DNA of 64,000 nucleotides from CAVVJA01 sp963801715 (lineage in GTDB: Bacteria > Actinomycetota > Actinomycetes > Mycobacteriales > Jatrophihabitantaceae): positions 124,001-188,000 of the forward strand of contig CAWDGB010000005.1 in NCBI GenBank assembly GCA_963801715.1, given 5' to 3'. Under the pieces are notes generated by a model that was not told where the DNA came from, did not search any database, and saw only the letters and a program-made list of their open reading frames with translations. The translations under genes and the position numbers were made by a program. Shown here one piece after another: positions 36,138-44,883 of this stretch; the stretch's first letter is position 1; every line of letters begins with the position of its first letter.

Positions 36138-36809
36138 GCCGCTGGACTCCTGGCCGACGATTGGCGGCAGGGTGTAGAGCGCGAGAAACCGCTCGGCGGC
36201 GGCCCGATCGCCGGCCACGACGAGATCCCCAGTGGCGACGGCGTCGGCGAACGGCCGACCGCCGTACGTCACAGCCGCGAACATTCGCGGGTCGCCGCTG
36301 ATCGTCGCGGCCGGCTCGCTCGCTTCGCCGGACTCGATCGTCAGCTTCTTGCGCGCGACGCGGGCGACGTACGCCTCGTCGTTGGGCCGGAGCTGGATGG
36401 TAAGCGCGACGCCGTCGGCGAGGGTGGAATCGAAGTTCGTCCGCAGCGACAGAATCAGCGATGCGACGCCGAAGTGCAGGTCCTTGCGGTGGCGGGGATC
36501 GCGCGCCGCCCACCGGCCGAAAAGCTGCATGATCGCCTCAAGCTCGCGCGCCCAATCGGTGAGGTCGTACACCCACACCGCGGCCGGCTTGGGCAGCTTG
36601 CGGCGGGTGACCAAACCAGCGCGCTCCAGCTCGTCAAGCCGGTGCGAGAGGACGTTCGCGCTGATGCCCGGCAGTCCGTCCTTGATGTCGCCGAAGCGCT
36701 TGGCGCCGAGCATGAGCTCGCGGACCACGAGCATCGCCCATCGCTCCCCGACGAGGTCGAGACCGTGCGCGACGCCGCACGAGTCCTCGTACGTCCGGTT
36801 GGTCGCCAT
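36102..36809 (-). CDS. HxlR-family transcriptional regulator with C-terminal sterol-carrier-like domain
   Basis: 235 aa from ATG 36809. Winged helix near 10-95 with HGLDLVGERWAMLVVRELML and GISANVLSHRLDELERAGLV, typical of HxlR/YybR regulators. The second half (about 120-225) resembles the SCP2-like domain seen in some actinobacterial HxlR proteins and may bind a small ligand. Divergent from an MFS pump gene across a 116-bp region holding an inverted repeat, so it probably controls that pump. The last residues and stop lie in repeat copy 4. Confidence 0.85.
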   Translation of the reverse strand: MATNRTYEDSCGVAHGLDLVGERWAMLVVRELMLGAKRFGDIKDGLPGISANVLSHRLDELERAGLVTRRKLPKPAAVWVYDLTDWARELEAIMQLFGRWAARDPRHRKDLHFGVASLILSLRTNFDSTLADGVALTIQLRPNDEAYVARVARKKLTIESGEASEPAATISGDPRMFAAVTYGGRPFADAVATGDLVVAGDRAAAERFLALYTLPPIVGQESSGDDLELSVAREH

Positions 36810-36832
36810 GCACACACGATACCACATACTCA

Positions 36833-36860
36833 TTATTTAGGAGTAACTACTTGCTAATAA
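36833..36860. promoter_or_regulatory. Inverted-repeat operator candidate between HxlR and MFS genes
   Basis: TTATTTAGGAGTA (36833-36845), AC, TACTTGCTAATAA (36848-36860): 9 of 13 arm positions match, with perfect AGTA-AC-TACT at the centre. Located in an AT-rich divergent promoter, as expected for an HxlR operator. Confidence 0.55.
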
Positions 36861-36925
36861 GGACTTAGATCGCTAGCGTCCTCGACAAGACGACAGACGG
36901 CGCTAGCAGAGAGGGCAACCCACCG

Positions 36926-38425
36926 ATGAGCACCGACCTCCGTCCGACAGCAGACCGGTCCCGCTGGCTCGCGCTATACGTGCTGTGCGGCAGCATGCTG
37001 ATGATCGTTCTGGACGCGACGATCGTGAACGTCGCCCTACCGTCCATCAAGGCCGAGCTGGACTTCGACCCGTCCAGCCTGGCCTGGGTCGTCAACGCGT
37101 ACCTGATCGCCTTCGGCGGGCTCCTGCTGCTCGCCGGCCGGCTGGGCGACCTGGCCGGGCGGCGGCGGATCTTCGTGATCGGCTTGGCGGTCTTCACCAT
37201 TGCGTCCGCGGTGTGCGGGCTAGCCGTCAACCAGGAGATGCTGGTGATCGCCCGGTTCGTCCAGGGCGCGGGTGGCGCACTGACCTCCGCCGTCGTGCTC
37301 GGGATGATCGTCACGATGTTCCCCGAGCCTCGAGACCAGGCCCGGGCAATCGGCGTATTCGCGTTCGTCGCATCAGCGGGCGGGGCGGTTGGCTTGCTGG
37401 CCGGCGGCCTCATCACCGAAGCGGTGAGCTGGCACTGGATCTTCTTCGTCAACGTGCCGGTCGGAGTGGTCGTTGCGCTGGCGGCCCTTCGGCTCGTCCC
37501 GTCGGATAAGGGGCTGGGCTTCGAGCAGGGTGCGGACGTCCTGGGCGCCGCTCTCGTAACGGGCGCCCTCATGCTCGGCGTCTACACGATCGTCAAGCCC
37601 GCGGCTGAGCACGGGTGGCTGGCCGGTCAGACCCTGACTCTCGGCGCGGTGAGCGTCGCACTGCTGGCCGCATTCGTCGTTCGGCAGGCGCACACTGCCA
37701 GCCCGCTGATGCCGCTGGAGCTGTTCCGCTCGCGCAATCTCGTTGGCGCGAACGTCATCCAGGTGATCGGCGCCGCCGGCATGTTCGGCGCGTTCTTCCT
37801 CGGCACCCTGTACCTGCAGAACGTGAAGCACTACGACGCCATGCAGATCGGCCTCGCCTTCCTGCCGGTGACGATCTGCATGGGCACCCTGTCGGTCCGG
37901 TACTCGGAGAAGCTGATCACCCGTTTCGGGGCACGTCGCGTCTCGCTTGCCGGGCTGGTGCTGATGACGGTCGGGCTCGGGCTGTTCGCGCTAGCCCCGG
38001 CCGGCGCTGACTACCTCACCCAACTGCTGCCGACGATGGCGCTGCTTGGTCTGGGCGCCGGCGCGTGCTTCCCCGCGCTGGTCGGACTGGCGATGTCGGG
38101 CGTCAAGATGGAGCAGGCCGGACTCGCCTCCGGACTGGTAAACACCACGGCGCAGGTGGGCGGCGCGCTCGGCCTCGCCGTGCTGGCCACGCTGTCCACC
38201 ACGCGGTCGGTGCACTTGTCGGCCGCAGGACATAGCCCCGCTTCCGCACTGGTCGGCGGATACCACCTCGCGTTCTGGATCGCCGCCGCGCTACTCCTTG
38301 CGGCGCTCGCTATCGGTGCAGTCCTGCTGACTTCGAGCACTGCACCACCCATGTCGACCGACATCGACCACCCGGCCGAAACCGAAGCAGGCGTCGACGG
38401 GCCTCGGCAGCTGATCACCGTCTGA
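36926..38425 (+). CDS. MFS drug-efflux transporter (DHA2/EmrB-QacA type, 14 helices)
   Basis: 499 aa. MLMIVLDATIVNVALPSIKA near 20-40 (helix 1 motif D1) and GRLGDLAGRRRIFVIGLAVF near 71-90 (motif A) mark a proton-coupled drug exporter. Motif C-like GAVGLLAGGLITE lies near 150. Divergent from the HxlR-like regulator, which probably represses it. Confidence 0.9.
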   Translation: MSTDLRPTADRSRWLALYVLCGSMLMIVLDATIVNVALPSIKAELDFDPSSLAWVVNAYLIAFGGLLLLAGRLGDLAGRRRIFVIGLAVFTIASAVCGLAVNQEMLVIARFVQGAGGALTSAVVLGMIVTMFPEPRDQARAIGVFAFVASAGGAVGLLAGGLITEAVSWHWIFFVNVPVGVVVALAALRLVPSDKGLGFEQGADVLGAALVTGALMLGVYTIVKPAAEHGWLAGQTLTLGAVSVALLAAFVVRQAHTASPLMPLELFRSRNLVGANVIQVIGAAGMFGAFFLGTLYLQNVKHYDAMQIGLAFLPVTICMGTLSVRYSEKLITRFGARRVSLAGLVLMTVGLGLFALAPAGADYLTQLLPTMALLGLGAGACFPALVGLAMSGVKMEQAGLASGLVNTTAQVGGALGLAVLATLSTTRSVHLSAAGHSPASALVGGYHLAFWIAAALLLAALAIGAVLLTSSTAPPMSTDIDHPAETEAGVDGPRQLITV

Positions 38426-38604
38426 CCCCGGAGTGACGTCCGACTAGGGCGTCACGCCAACCGGACCCCACACCCCGCATAACTCTGGCTGACGATGTCG
38501 GGTCGTTCCGAGGGCCGGCCCGTCGATGAGTTTTGGCAGTCCGGACCGTCACATATGCATAGGGACTCTGGACGACCCGGGCGGCGATGGACCGGAGGGG
38601 CGCG

Positions 38605-39636
38605 ATGACGGGTGCTGCGCTGGCGGCCGATCGCGGCGAGGGGGCACTGTGGACCGCGGTGCTGGCGGGTGACCGTGATGCGTTCGCGGCTGTGGCCGGC
38701 CGATATCAGCGCGAGCTAGAGGTGCATTGCTACCGAATGCTCGGCTCGATCGAAGACGCCGAGGACGTGGTCCAGGACACGCTGCTACGCGCCTGGCGCA
38801 AGCGCGAGACCTACCGCGGCCAGGCAAGGGTGCGGGCCTGGCTCTACGGCATAGCGACCAACGCCTGCTTGGACATGTTGGAGCGACGCAGCCGCCGGAT
38901 GCTGCCGCCTGCTGTGGCTTCGCCGGCGAATCCGTCGGCTCCGCCGCTCCCGCCCGCGAGCGAGATCGGCTGGCTGGAGCCCTATCCCGATGCATTGCTG
39001 GACGCGCCTACCGTCGACGAGCAGATCGTTGCCCGGGAGACGATCGAACTGGCGTTCCTGGTCGCGATCCAGCACTTACCGCCGCGGCAGCGGGCCGTGC
39101 TGATCTTGCGGGATGTGCTCGGCTGGAGTGCCCGCGAGGCCGCCGAGGTCGTCGGGACAACGGTGATCGCCACCAACAGTGCATTGCAACGCGCCCGGAC
39201 AACGCTTCGAGAGCACCTGCCGGAAAGCCGGCTGGATTGGCATCGCTCCCGAACGCCCGACGACGACGAGCGCCACCTGCTCGAGCGGTACATGGACGCG
39301 TGGAACCGGACCGACGTCGACGCGCTCGTCGCGCTCCTCGCCCGCGACGCCCGTTTCACCATGCCGCCGAGCCCCGGCTGGTACACCGGACGCGACGGGA
39401 TCCGCACGTTCCTCGCCAACTACCCCCTGGCCCCAGGGGCCGTGCGGCACGTTCACCTGCCGACGCGTGCCAATCGGCAGCCGGCCTTCCTGGTCTATCT
39501 GGCCGACGGGGACGAGGGTGCGCTGCGGCCGTTCGCGGTCGAGGTGCTGCGCATCGTTGACGGCCTGATCTACGAGATCGACGTCTTCCGGCAGCCTGAT
39601 CTCGTGGAGCGCTTCGCCGTCGCGGCGTCAGCATGA
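38605..39636 (+). CDS. ECF sigma factor with SnoaL-like C-terminal domain (SigG/TIGR02960 type)
   Basis: 343 aa from ATG 38605 (GGAGGGG just upstream; ATG 38587 also possible). Sigma region 2 is near 20-90 (YRMLGSIEDAEDVVQDTLLR, WLYGIATNACLDMLERR) and region 4 near 155-205 (LPPRQRAVLILRDVLGWSAR, EAAEVVG). The SnoaL/NTF2-like tail covers about 220-335 (DAWNRTDVDALVALLARDAR, TMPPSPGWYTGRDGI). The tail is thought to replace an anti-sigma factor. It overlaps a cupin gene by four bases. Confidence 0.88.
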   Translation: MTGAALAADRGEGALWTAVLAGDRDAFAAVAGRYQRELEVHCYRMLGSIEDAEDVVQDTLLRAWRKRETYRGQARVRAWLYGIATNACLDMLERRSRRMLPPAVASPANPSAPPLPPASEIGWLEPYPDALLDAPTVDEQIVARETIELAFLVAIQHLPPRQRAVLILRDVLGWSAREAAEVVGTTVIATNSALQRARTTLREHLPESRLDWHRSRTPDDDERHLLERYMDAWNRTDVDALVALLARDARFTMPPSPGWYTGRDGIRTFLANYPLAPGAVRHVHLPTRANRQPAFLVYLADGDEGALRPFAVEVLRIVDGLIYEIDVFRQPDLVERFAVAASA

Positions 39637-39947
39637 TCCAGGCCGGGTCCGGCGATCGCGACTCGCTCGATGTCGACCGCATTGCCCGGACGGCTTGGCC
39701 GACCTTCGAGCGGCGGATCGTAGCGTTGCTGCCTGGCGACGCGTTGCCGTTCGATCCGGCCACCTGGCAGGACGCGATCGTGTTCGTGCTGGCCGGGGAG
39801 CTCGACGTGCAGTGTGCGAGCGGCGCCGGACACCGGTTCCAGCATGGCGACATCCTCTGCTTCATCGGGCTGTCGGTGCGGTCGTTGCGCAATAGCGGCC
39901 CAGTGCCCGCCCGGCTACTTGCGATCTGGCGGACTGCTCACCGGTGA
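39633..39947 (+). CDS. Small cupin-like protein
   Basis: 104 aa. A single cupin barrel is suggested by ALPFDPATWQDAIVFVLAGE, GHRFQHGDILCFIGLSVRSL and NSGPVPARLLAIWR. The ATG overlaps the sigma factor stop (ATGA), so translation is coupled; it may influence or respond to the sigma factor. Histidines are few, so metal binding is uncertain. Confidence 0.7.
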   Translation: MIQAGSGDRDSLDVDRIARTAWPTFERRIVALLPGDALPFDPATWQDAIVFVLAGELDVQCASGAGHRFQHGDILCFIGLSVRSLRNSGPVPARLLAIWRTAHR

Positions 39948-40010
39948 GTTCTCGAGGCTCGCGCCGTCACATGGATAACCACTCTCGACATTGAACCTGG
40001 AGGAATCGGC

Positions 40011-41471
40011 GTGACTGCGATCGAGCACGTCCCAACGCATCGCTGGCGGGCTTTCGCCGTCTTGGCCGTGGCGTTCTTCATGACCATCGTCGATCTCTCG
40101 ATTGTCAATGTGGCCCTGCCCACGATCGGCCGCAGCTTGCATTTCAGCGAATCAAACCTCCAATGGGTGGTGACCGCCTACGGTCTGACCTTCGGCGGTT
40201 TCCTGCTCCTCGGCGGTCGCGCGGCCGACCTGCTCGGGCGCCGCCGCATCCTGATGGTCGGCCTCGCGATCTTCACTGCCGCATCGCTGGCGTGCGCGCT
40301 GTCAACCACTGACACGTTCCTGATCGTGGCGCGAGCAGTCCAGGGATTCGGCGCCGCGATCGTGCTGCCGGCGGCCTTGTCGATCGTCATGAACATGTTC
40401 CAGGAGGGCGCCGAGCGCAACAAAGCCCTCGGCGTTTGGGGCGGCATTGGCGCGAGCGGTGCGACCGTCGGCCTGATCGCCGGTGGCCTGCTGACCCGGT
40501 ACATCGGCTGGGAGTACATCTTCTTCCTCAACGTCCCGATCGGCGCCGCCGCGATGCTGCTCACCCCACGACTCGTCCCGGAGAGCCGGAGAGTCACCGT
40601 GCGCCGCCACTTCGATCCGTTCGGCGCCATCACCGTGACCGCCGGGCTGCTGCTGCTCGTCTATGCGCTGTCGAAGGCACCGCAGGACGGGTGGTCATCG
40701 GCGCGGACGATCACGCTACTTGCCGCATCGGCGGCGCTGATCGTCATGTTCCTGGTCATCGAGTCCCGCGCCGAGGAGCCGCTGATGCCGCTACGCATCT
40801 TCCGGCTGCGGACGCTGGCGGGCGCGAATGCGGTCGGCCTGCTGCTGGGCGGCAGCTTCTTCGCGTTCATCTTCGTCGGGACGCTCTACATGCAGCAGGT
40901 CCTCGGATACTCGGCGATCAAGACCGGGTTCGCCTGGCTCGCGGCGTCGGTCACCTCGGTGGCTTTCGCCGGCCTCGCTCAAGCCCTCGTGAGCAAGCGG
41001 TCAGCCAAGCTCGTCATGGCCTTCGGCATGGGGCTCATCGGAGCCGGCATCCTGTGGTCGACGAGCATTCCGGTCCACGGTGGCTTCTGGAGCGACCTTG
41101 CCGGTCCGTTCTTCGTCGTCGGAGCCGGCACGGCCTTCGCGTTCATCCCCGTGTCCATTGCCGGACTGGCCGGCGTCAGCCAGCACGAAGCGGGGCTCGC
41201 GTCCGGACTGCTCAACACGTCGCAGCAGATCGGCGGCGCGATCGGCGTCGCCGTAGCATCGACGATCGCGGCGACGCGATTCGCGACGCTCACCGATGCT
41301 GGTATGTCGACACCGGTCGCTCTCACCGGTGGCTTCCAGTGGGCTCTATGGGTCTGCGGGGCAATCGGCCTCGCCGCCGTGCCCATCGCGCTCCTGCTGG
41401 TCAAAGATCGCGAACTCGCACCCGCCATCGTCACATCTGACACCGCACCCGCACTCGCATCCGCCGAGTGA
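40011..41471 (+). CDS. MFS drug-efflux transporter (DHA2/EmrB-QacA type)
   Basis: 486 aa from GTG 40011 (GGAGG upstream). FMTIVDLSIVNVALPTIGRS near 23-42 and GGRAADLLGRRRILMVGLAI near 65-84 are DHA2 motifs D1 and A. Fourteen helices expected. It lies 63 bp after the sigma-cupin pair on the same strand and may be a target of that sigma factor. A small gene follows after 20 bases. Confidence 0.9.
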   Translation: MTAIEHVPTHRWRAFAVLAVAFFMTIVDLSIVNVALPTIGRSLHFSESNLQWVVTAYGLTFGGFLLLGGRAADLLGRRRILMVGLAIFTAASLACALSTTDTFLIVARAVQGFGAAIVLPAALSIVMNMFQEGAERNKALGVWGGIGASGATVGLIAGGLLTRYIGWEYIFFLNVPIGAAAMLLTPRLVPESRRVTVRRHFDPFGAITVTAGLLLLVYALSKAPQDGWSSARTITLLAASAALIVMFLVIESRAEEPLMPLRIFRLRTLAGANAVGLLLGGSFFAFIFVGTLYMQQVLGYSAIKTGFAWLAASVTSVAFAGLAQALVSKRSAKLVMAFGMGLIGAGILWSTSIPVHGGFWSDLAGPFFVVGAGTAFAFIPVSIAGLAGVSQHEAGLASGLLNTSQQIGGAIGVAVASTIAATRFATLTDAGMSTPVALTGGFQWALWVCGAIGLAAVPIALLLVKDRELAPAIVTSDTAPALASAE

Positions 41472-41491
41472 CAACGAAAAGGAGGCATCAC

Positions 41492-41803
41492 ATGAGACAG
41501 GTCATGGTTCGCTACCGGGTCAAGCCGGGCCGCGCCGCCGAGAACGAGGAACTCGTCCGGGCCGTCTACGAGGAGCTGCATCGCAGCGGACCGGCGGGGT
41601 TCCGCTACGCCACTTACCAGCTCGACGACGGCGCGAGCTTCGTGCACCTCGCGACCGAGACGGACGACAACGCCTCGAGCCCGCTCGCCGGACTGGAAGC
41701 ATTCCAGCGATTCGTCAAGGACATCGCCGAGCGATGCGACGATCCACCAGCGGTCAGCACACTGCGCGAGATCGGGTCCTACCGCTCACGAGGCACCGAC
41801 TGA
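41492..41803 (+). CDS. Small conserved protein, possible dimeric alpha-beta barrel (ABM-like)
   Basis: 103 aa from ATG 41492 with AAGGAGG about seven bases upstream. MRQVMVRYRVKPGRAAENEE and GFRYATYQLDDGASFVHLAT suggest a ferredoxin-like dimeric barrel such as antibiotic-biosynthesis-monooxygenase-type proteins. No catalytic signature is visible. Downstream of the MFS gene and convergent with the second ECF sigma gene. Confidence 0.65.
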   Translation: MRQVMVRYRVKPGRAAENEELVRAVYEELHRSGPAGFRYATYQLDDGASFVHLATETDDNASSPLAGLEAFQRFVKDIAERCDDPPAVSTLREIGSYRSRGTD

Positions 41804-41811
41804 CGCTGCGG

Positions 41812-42687
41812 TCAGCCGTCGAGAACCAGCACGTCGAGTTGACGCAGCCGCTCGGGGTCAGCGAGCAGGTCGATGGCGACGATCTTGCCCCGCACAATCG
41901 TGAAGCCGAACACGACCCGGGGACGGCCGCCTGGAGCCCATACCGCACCCACGGTGCCGTTGAGCAGAGCCGGATGCGCAACCCGAGCTCGTCCGGAGAA
42001 GGTGCTGGCGACATCCGAAGCGCCGCGGACCTGCCTCGCGGCACCCACCGAAACCGCGGCGTCATCCGCGCTCAGCACGACGTCAGGATCCAGGAGAGCC
42101 AGCAACGCCTCGAAGTCACCGCCCCGTGATGCGGCGAGAAAGGCGTCGACGACAGCCCGCTTGCGAGTCAGGTCCGCGTCCGAGGTCGGCGTGGCGCCCT
42201 GGACTCGGCGGCGAGCCCGGCTCGCAAGCTGCCGCGCCGCAGCCGGCGAGCACCCCTCGATGCGCGCAATCTCGTCGAACGGCAGGGCGAACATGTCGTG
42301 CAGCACGAACGCCAGCCGCTCCGCCGGCGCCAGCGTGTCAAGAACCAGGAGCAGGGCGATGCCAACCGAGTCGGCCAGCACGGCCTCGTGCTCAGGATCG
42401 GCGCCCGTCGCGCGACCCACGACCAGATCGTGCTCACGCCCCTCCAGCGACTGCTCGCGCCGCGCGGTGCGGGAGCGCAGCATGTCCACGCACACCCGGG
42501 CGAGGACCGTCGTCAGCCAGCCGCCCAGGTTGGTCACCTCGCGCGCGTCGGCGCGACTGAGCCGGACCCAGGTCTCCTGGACCGCGTCGTCGGCTTCGGT
42601 GGGTGAGCCGAGCATCCGGTAGGCGACTGCCCGCAGATGAGTACGGTTCGCCTCGAACTGTTCGGCTAACCAGTCTTGTTCGTCCAT
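41812..42687 (-). CDS. ECF sigma factor, SigJ/ECF41-like, with SnoaL-like tail
   Basis: 291 aa. Region 2: RAVAYRMLGSPTEADDAVQE near 19-38 and WLTTVLARVCVDMLRSR near 57-73. Region 4: LAPAERLAFVLHDMFALPFD and CSPAAARQLASRARRRV near 118-160. NTF2-like tail from about 175 (AFLAASRGGDFEALLALLDP), ending DPERLRQLDVLVLDG. In ECF41 proteins this tail modulates core polymerase binding. No carboxymuconolactone decarboxylase-type partner is adjacent. A close paralogue lies at 61.1-62.0 kb. Confidence 0.88.
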   Translation of the reverse strand: MDEQDWLAEQFEANRTHLRAVAYRMLGSPTEADDAVQETWVRLSRADAREVTNLGGWLTTVLARVCVDMLRSRTARREQSLEGREHDLVVGRATGADPEHEAVLADSVGIALLLVLDTLAPAERLAFVLHDMFALPFDEIARIEGCSPAAARQLASRARRRVQGATPTSDADLTRKRAVVDAFLAASRGGDFEALLALLDPDVVLSADDAAVSVGAARQVRGASDVASTFSGRARVAHPALLNGTVGAVWAPGGRPRVVFGFTIVRGKIVAIDLLADPERLRQLDVLVLDG

Positions 42688-42803
42688 CCGTGCATTCCTC
42701 CGCCGGGCGCTCCGTCACAGCACTGACGAATGTCGGCGCGCGAATGTGACAACCGAGGCCCGGTTCATCGGCCCAGCATGGCCCGTGCGAGGGCCGAATT
42801 CAC

Positions 42804-43199
42804 TCAGCGCTGGCGGATCAGCGCGCGCCAGCCACCGGCCCGGTTGTTGGCGATGATCTGCTGGAACATCGCCAACAGCGCCCGCTCGTTGATCGCTTCT
42901 CCCTGACGGATCGCGACGGTACGAGCGGTCTTGTTGTTATGCCCCGCGGTGATGATTCCCTCTGGATCCGGCACGATCCCGCCATCGTAGAGAAATACGT
43001 TCACGTGATCCTTCGCTGCGAGTAGCGCGCAGATGTTTCCGTGCAGGACGAAGTACGGCTGAGTCGTTCGTTTTATGGTCTCGGTGACCTCCTCGTCCGC
43101 GGAATGGGCCAGATCCCGGATCTCCCGGCAGACGGCCTGCTCCCACTCGGGCAACGCCTTGATGTACTCGTCAACCCGCGGATCAGTGGGGTAGCTCAT
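42804..43199 (-). CDS. DUF1801-type small protein
   Basis: 131 aa from ATG 43199; the frame extends further upstream but homology begins at MSYPTDPRVDEYIKALPEWE. The YdhG/DUF1801-like fold is suggested by ALPEWEQAVCREIRDLAHSA, TIKRTTQPYFVLHG and AKDHVNVFLYDGG. Function unknown. Divergent from the MerR-controlled operon. Confidence 0.72.
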   Translation of the reverse strand: MSYPTDPRVDEYIKALPEWEQAVCREIRDLAHSADEEVTETIKRTTQPYFVLHGNICALLAAKDHVNVFLYDGGIVPDPEGIITAGHNNKTARTVAIRQGEAINERALLAMFQQIIANNRAGGWRALIRQR

Positions 43200-43230
43200 G
43201 GTTGGTTCACGGTAGTCCTGGACGGGAGGA

Positions 43231-43261
43231 TTGCATCCGGTACCTAGGTACAGGTTTATGG
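43231..43261 (+). promoter_or_regulatory. MerR-type promoter with 19-bp spacer and palindromic operator
   Basis: -35 TTGCAT (43231-43236), 19-bp spacer containing perfect palindrome GTACCTAGGTAC (43240-43251), -10 TTATGG (43256-43261). The overlong 19-bp spacer with a dyad inside is the MerR hallmark. Transcription would start about 43268, right at the ATG at 43269, so the mRNA may be leaderless. Confidence 0.75.
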
Positions 43262-43268
43262 TCACCTC

Positions 43269-43604
43269 ATGACACGTTCTAAGAGTTGGGCGCCGCAGGC
43301 GTGCACTCTGCCGCGAGAGGAAAGACCCTTGCGGCAAGCCGAGTTCGGTGCCCTCTTCGCAGCCGCACTGCGGGCACTTTATTGGGTCGATCCGGTCCAC
43401 CTCCGGATGATTCTGGATCCAGGCTTCGAGCAGCTGACCCGCGACCTGACGGATCGGGAGGTCGCGTGCTGCTCGTTCTTCACCTTCACCCTCGAACGCT
43501 CCGGTGACGACCTGTGGCTGGACATCCAGGTACCCCCGTCTGAGGCGGGTGTGCTCGAGGCACTGGCGAGCCAGGCGGAGGCGTCCGGCCGGAGTGACCG
43601 GTGA
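43269..43604 (+). CDS. Small cysteine-pair protein encoded with merR
   Basis: 111 aa. Contains vicinal cysteines in TDREVACCSFFTFTLERSGD near 63-82 plus Cys12. The ACCSFF motif and its link to a MerR gene suggest binding of a soft metal or metalloid, though no family function is established. The sequence is about half helical, no membrane helix. It overlaps merR by four bases (GTGA), so the two are coupled. Confidence 0.7.
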   Translation: MTRSKSWAPQACTLPREERPLRQAEFGALFAAALRALYWVDPVHLRMILDPGFEQLTRDLTDREVACCSFFTFTLERSGDDLWLDIQVPPSEAGVLEALASQAEASGRSDR

Positions 43605-44053
43605 GCAGCAGACTTCGGTCCGGTCAGGTGGCCGAGGCAGCGGGCGTCAAGTTGCAGACCTTGCGGTACTACGAACGACGCGGCCTGCTCGCCGAACCCG
43701 AGCGCAGCCTCGGCGGCCACCGGCTCTATCCGGAGCAGGCTGTCGCCATCGTTCGCATCATCAAGGCGTCGCAACGCTTGGGGTTCACGCTGGACGACGT
43801 CGCCGAGCTGCTCGAGACCGGTCGGCATCGACACGGGAGGCGTCCCGACGCCAGTCTGCACGCCAAGGCTGTCACCAAGCTCGCCGAGATCGAGCAGCGG
43901 ATCGCCGACCTTGAGGTGATAGCCGACACATTGCGGGTTGCTGTGGATGTCGGCTGCGACGACGTGATGGCCTGCGCCACCAGTGCGGACTGCCCGCTGC
44001 CGTTCGCCGATCTTGCCGGGCGAGCCGCGAAGCGTTCAGTAGTCGCTGGTTGA
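43601..44053 (+). CDS. MerR-family metal-type regulator
   Basis: 150 aa from GTG 43601. HTH and wing at 1-70 (RSGQVAEAAGVKLQTLRYYE, RRGLLAEPERSLGGHRLYP), then the dimer helix. C-terminal cysteines lie in VGCDDVMACATSADCPLPFA near 122-141, suggesting thiol metal coordination as in MerR/CueR relatives. It probably controls the palindromic 19-bp-spacer promoter upstream and hence its own operon. Confidence 0.88.
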   Translation: MSSRLRSGQVAEAAGVKLQTLRYYERRGLLAEPERSLGGHRLYPEQAVAIVRIIKASQRLGFTLDDVAELLETGRHRHGRRPDASLHAKAVTKLAEIEQRIADLEVIADTLRVAVDVGCDDVMACATSADCPLPFADLAGRAAKRSVVAG

Positions 44054-44158
44054 CTGTCCGGCGCGGATTGCCGCCGAGTCAGAGGCGAGCGACGAAACCT
44101 GTCCGCCGTCGATGAAATCCGTTGCTTGATCCGGCCGGCCGTGAATTAGTTACGAGTC

Positions 44159-44776
44159 ATGGGGTGCTACACCGACCACGTCCTGCCGCGGCTCATGAAC
44201 ACCGCCGGGGACAGGCAACGGGTCCGACTCTTACGGCGCCGGGTATGCGACGGCCTTTCCGGCACCGTCGTCGAGATCGGCTTTGGCTCTGGGCTCAATG
44301 TGCCGTATTACCCGAAGACGGTGACCTCCGTCACCGCGGTCGAACCTTCGGACGTGGCGTGGAAGCTTGCCTGCGAGCGCATCCAGGCCAGCGGCATCCC
44401 GGTGTTGCGGAGCGGCTTGGATGGTGAATCGCTGCCTTTTCCGGACGATAGCTATGACGCGGCCCTCTCCACCTGGACGCTATGCACCATCCCTGACGTT
44501 GCGGTTGCGCTCGGGGAGGTACGGCGGGTGCTCAAGCCCGGAGGCAGTCTGCACTTCCTCGAGCACGGGCTTGCGCCGGATGAGAAGGTGCGCCGCTGGC
44601 AACGGCGCCTGGAGCCAATACAGAAGCGGCTCGCCGGAGGGTGCCATCTCACCCGAACGATTGTGGACCTCCTCGACGCCGCAGGGTTCGTCACCAAGGA
44701 TCTCGACGTCTTCTACGAGGACGGAGCGCCAAAGTCGGTAGGCGCGTGCTCCCTCGGGCGAGCCTTCTCGCCGTAG
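44159..44776 (+). CDS. Class I SAM-dependent methyltransferase
   Basis: 205 aa. SAM-binding motif I VVEIGFGSGLNVPYY near 37-51, an acidic residue after motif II (AVEPSDVAWKLA), and motif post-I/IV ALSTWTLCTIPDV near 100. HFLEHGLAPDEKVRRWQRRL near 136 resembles the thiol/arsenite-type small-molecule methylases often placed beside metal regulators, but the substrate is unknown. 105 bases after merR on the same strand. Confidence 0.8.
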   Translation: MGCYTDHVLPRLMNTAGDRQRVRLLRRRVCDGLSGTVVEIGFGSGLNVPYYPKTVTSVTAVEPSDVAWKLACERIQASGIPVLRSGLDGESLPFPDDSYDAALSTWTLCTIPDVAVALGEVRRVLKPGGSLHFLEHGLAPDEKVRRWQRRLEPIQKRLAGGCHLTRTIVDLLDAAGFVTKDLDVFYEDGAPKSVGACSLGRAFSP

Positions 44777-44883
44777 CGACCCCGGGCCGAACGAGTGACC
44801 GACAGAGTTTGAGTTCCTAAGTTAGCCATCCTTCGGTGTGATAGGGATCGCTCATCGCAATTGCGTCGAGGGAAGAGAGGCGC

